DNA from: Temnopleurus reevesii
Taxonomy: Eukaryota; Echinodermata; Echinoidea; Temnopleuroida; Temnopleuridae
Assembly: GCA_036244855.1 (NCBI GenBank)
Contig: BQKZ01001565.1
Coordinates: 30,089 to 94,088, forward strand
Length of the DNA: 64,000 bases
Direction of reading: 5' to 3'
The position numbers were made by a program, and so were the translations under genes. Below the pieces are notes generated by a model. The model saw only the letters and a program-made list of their open reading frames with translations, was not told the DNA's origin and did no database searches. Positions 62,533-64,000 of the stretch are shown here, piece by piece. Every line of letters starts with the position of its first letter. The first letter of the stretch is position 1.

Positions 62533-62754
62533 TAATTACTGCTACACTTTATGAAACCTAAAGATATTTTAACGGTTAGTTTGCTCAATCACGAAGTAAT
62601 GACACTGCAAACTTTGATTAAGTATACATCTTTTTTGTTCATGTATTTTTTTTACATCTTACCTTTACCTAAATGTTCAAGACACAATTTACCCAAGATT
62701 TTGTGAGTAAGATCTCGTACATCTGTGGACTCATATCTTATGATCTCTGACAAA

Positions 62755-63218
62755 ATACTGAAGTGGATTTACTTGATTTACTTGAGTCAACTGGTCAATC
62801 ATAACATATCACAAAACACAAAATATCAACCTACACACAGTCCCCGTTCATCATCAGATACTCTAAAACTGAATGTTCCTCGAACAAGGCAAGGATGGGG
62901 TGATCGTGCCTTCTCAGTAATCGGACCAACACTATGGAACCGATTACCTTACCAATTAAGACAAATTGAATCAACAGAATCCTTCAAGTCCCATTTAAAA
63001 TCGCATCTATTCTCACCTGACTAATAATTTTATGCTTTCTATTTTGTTCGGGAGATTCTCTCTCTCTCTCTGTCAAACAAAGGTTTGTTACTTTCTATTT
63101 CCTTCATGTTTTTACTATTTGTTTATTTTGTTTTCCTTGTTTCTAAAGCGCCATGAGCACCTTATGGTGGACCTGTGCGCTGTATAAGTAGCCACCATTA
63201 TTATTATTATTATTATTT
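62755..63218 (+). mobile_element. 5'-truncated non-LTR retrotransposon (reverse-transcriptase C-terminal tail and 3' end)
   Basis: An open frame ending with a stop at 63024 carries the C-terminal signature of CR1/L2-type LINE reverse-transcriptase proteins. It reads NVPRTRQGWGDRAFSVIGPT, then LWNRLPYQLR, then FKSHLKSHLF just before the stop. The catalytic polymerase core is absent, so this is a dead 5'-truncated copy; the exact 5' break is unclear. After the stop there is a 3' untranslated part ending in GCGCCATGAGC, then GCGCTGTATAAG, then an ATT triplet repeat at about 63198-63218. That layout is usual for L2/CR1-like 3' ends. The insertion lies inside the COE intron on the sense strand. 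The clade assignment is inference. Confidence 0.82.
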
Positions 63219-63407
63219 ATCTCCTCTATCATTCTCTCATTCTGACTCTCCTGCCCCTCTCCATCTTCTTCTCTTTTATTTTTCCCCACTCCCCCTCTCT
63301 CTCTGTCTCCCTACTGTATCTCTCCTGCCCACTTCTCTTTACCACCCCTTTCATTTTTCTTTCTCTTTCTCTCACTTTCTCTCTCTCTCACTTTCTCTCC
63401 AACACAG
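63219..63407 (+). repeat. Long C/T-rich tract up to the COE splice acceptor
   Basis: About 190 nt are overwhelmingly pyrimidine with several CTCTCTCT runs. The tract begins right after the LINE's ATT tail and ends at the acceptor AG at 63407. It would serve as an unusually long polypyrimidine tract for splicing. Confidence 0.85.
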
Positions 63408-63528
63408 GTGGTTATATCTACAACTCCAAATGTTGACGGCCATGTTCTGGCCATGTCCGACAACATGTTCGTACACAACAACTCAAAACACGGTCGAAGA
63501 GCGAGGAGACTTGACCCGTCCGAAGGAG
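63408..63528 (+). CDS. COE: COE/EBF transcription factor, internal exon (DNA-binding domain part 2)
   Basis: This is the next exon of the same COE gene: 40 codons plus one trailing G. It begins [20 protein letters not shown] and continues through [20 protein letters not shown]. In vertebrate EBF the matching segment differs only by conservative changes such as [18 protein letters not shown]. The basic GRRARR run belongs to the end of the DNA-binding domain, just before the IPT/TIG domain, and is where the family's DNA contacts and nuclear import signal are placed. The acceptor is CCAACACAG ending at 63407 and the donor is GAG|GTATGT at 63529. The previous exon ends on a complete codon (CAG) and this one starts on a complete codon (GTG), so phase 0 is kept. 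The IPT, HLH and transactivation exons lie beyond the right edge. Confidence 0.97.
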
Positions 63529-64000
63529 GTATGTATTTGACTATTTTTCATCACAAAAATCATTGGTGATTTTAAGTATTAGCATATGAAAGAAAGATCA
63601 AATAAAATCAAATTTATTGATCACATGAAGTTGAAATTTAGACAAAGAATAAGAAAAAATTAAAGTATAAGAAAAAATTTCAAATATTGAAAGAGATCTT
63701 GATATTATAATTTGATATCACATCAATATATTTATGAATAAAATGCAATACACTGAATGATTGATCCAAACTTCAATTTTTGTTAATCAAGTGGCTTTAG
63801 GCAAATGAAGAAACAATCTTTATTGAAATTAAGAAATTGACTTTATTGATTTTTTTTCTAATACATTTTTTCAAACTCTTGATATTATGATTAAGAAAAG
63901 TATACAATGACCGACTACATTCCTTTAAAAATATTAAAGCTGAACATTTACAGCACAAAGGAACTAGATTTTTACACAAAGTCATCCACGTATATAGAAG
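63529..64000 (+). other. Start of the following COE intron
   Basis: GTATGT donor, then AT-rich sequence with no repeat family, exon or open frame that I can recognise up to the edge of the window. Confidence 0.85.

Noticed and set aside
62725..62774. The first 17 residues of the LINE frame as an authentic protein start
   Set aside because: The Met at 62725 is only the first in-frame ATG; the recognisable reverse-transcriptase tail begins further in and the element is 5'-truncated.

Overview
The window looks like animal nuclear DNA, most likely from a marine deuterostome and probably an echinoderm such as a sea urchin. It is AT-rich. It is full of microsatellites, miniature inverted-repeat elements and short tandem duplications, and it has no prokaryote-style gene packing. 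The echinoderm call is an inference from the general look of the repeats and the protein match, not from a search.

Only two pieces of a protein-coding gene are convincing, both on the + strand at the right end: exons at 62418-62499 (82 bp) and 63408-63528 (121 bp). Each has clean AG/GT splice sites. Together they encode part of the DNA-binding domain of a COE/EBF (Collier/Olf/EBF) transcription factor. I found no earlier COE exon, so positions 1-62417 are best read as one very large upstream intron, or intron plus 5' flank. Very short exons could have been missed. The 908-bp intron between the two exons holds a 5'-truncated LINE (reverse-transcriptase C-terminal tail plus an ATT-repeat 3' end), followed by a pyrimidine tract of about 190 nt that runs into the splice acceptor.

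The rest is repeat archaeology with some candidate regulatory islands. Mobile remnants are: six copies of a 73-76 bp piggyBac-like miniature element; three copies of a 177-190 bp family with CAGRG termini and 6-7 bp target duplications; a 507-bp TTAA-flanked element with a truncated second copy; foldback elements at 5881-6027, 44888-45016 and 61876-62042; pogo/Tigger-like remnants; and three LINE-type 3' tails. Tandem duplications lie at about 3.4, 4.4, 13.2, 20.0, 25.8, 36.1, 36.7, 52.2, 54.6 and 60.9 kb. Several CpG-bearing, low-repeat islands are candidate enhancers, and 49754-49785 has a well-spaced TATA/initiator pair. None of this regulatory reading can be proved from one sequence.

One part is not biology. 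Positions 7213-7250 are an exact head-to-head pair of Tn5 mosaic ends (a Nextera mate-pair junction adapter), with an N at 7192. The assembly there is contaminated and the join is unreliable. I found no convincing new biological system. The most useful leads are the miniature element families, the long hairpin just upstream of the COE exon, the possible intronic promoter and the assembly artefact.
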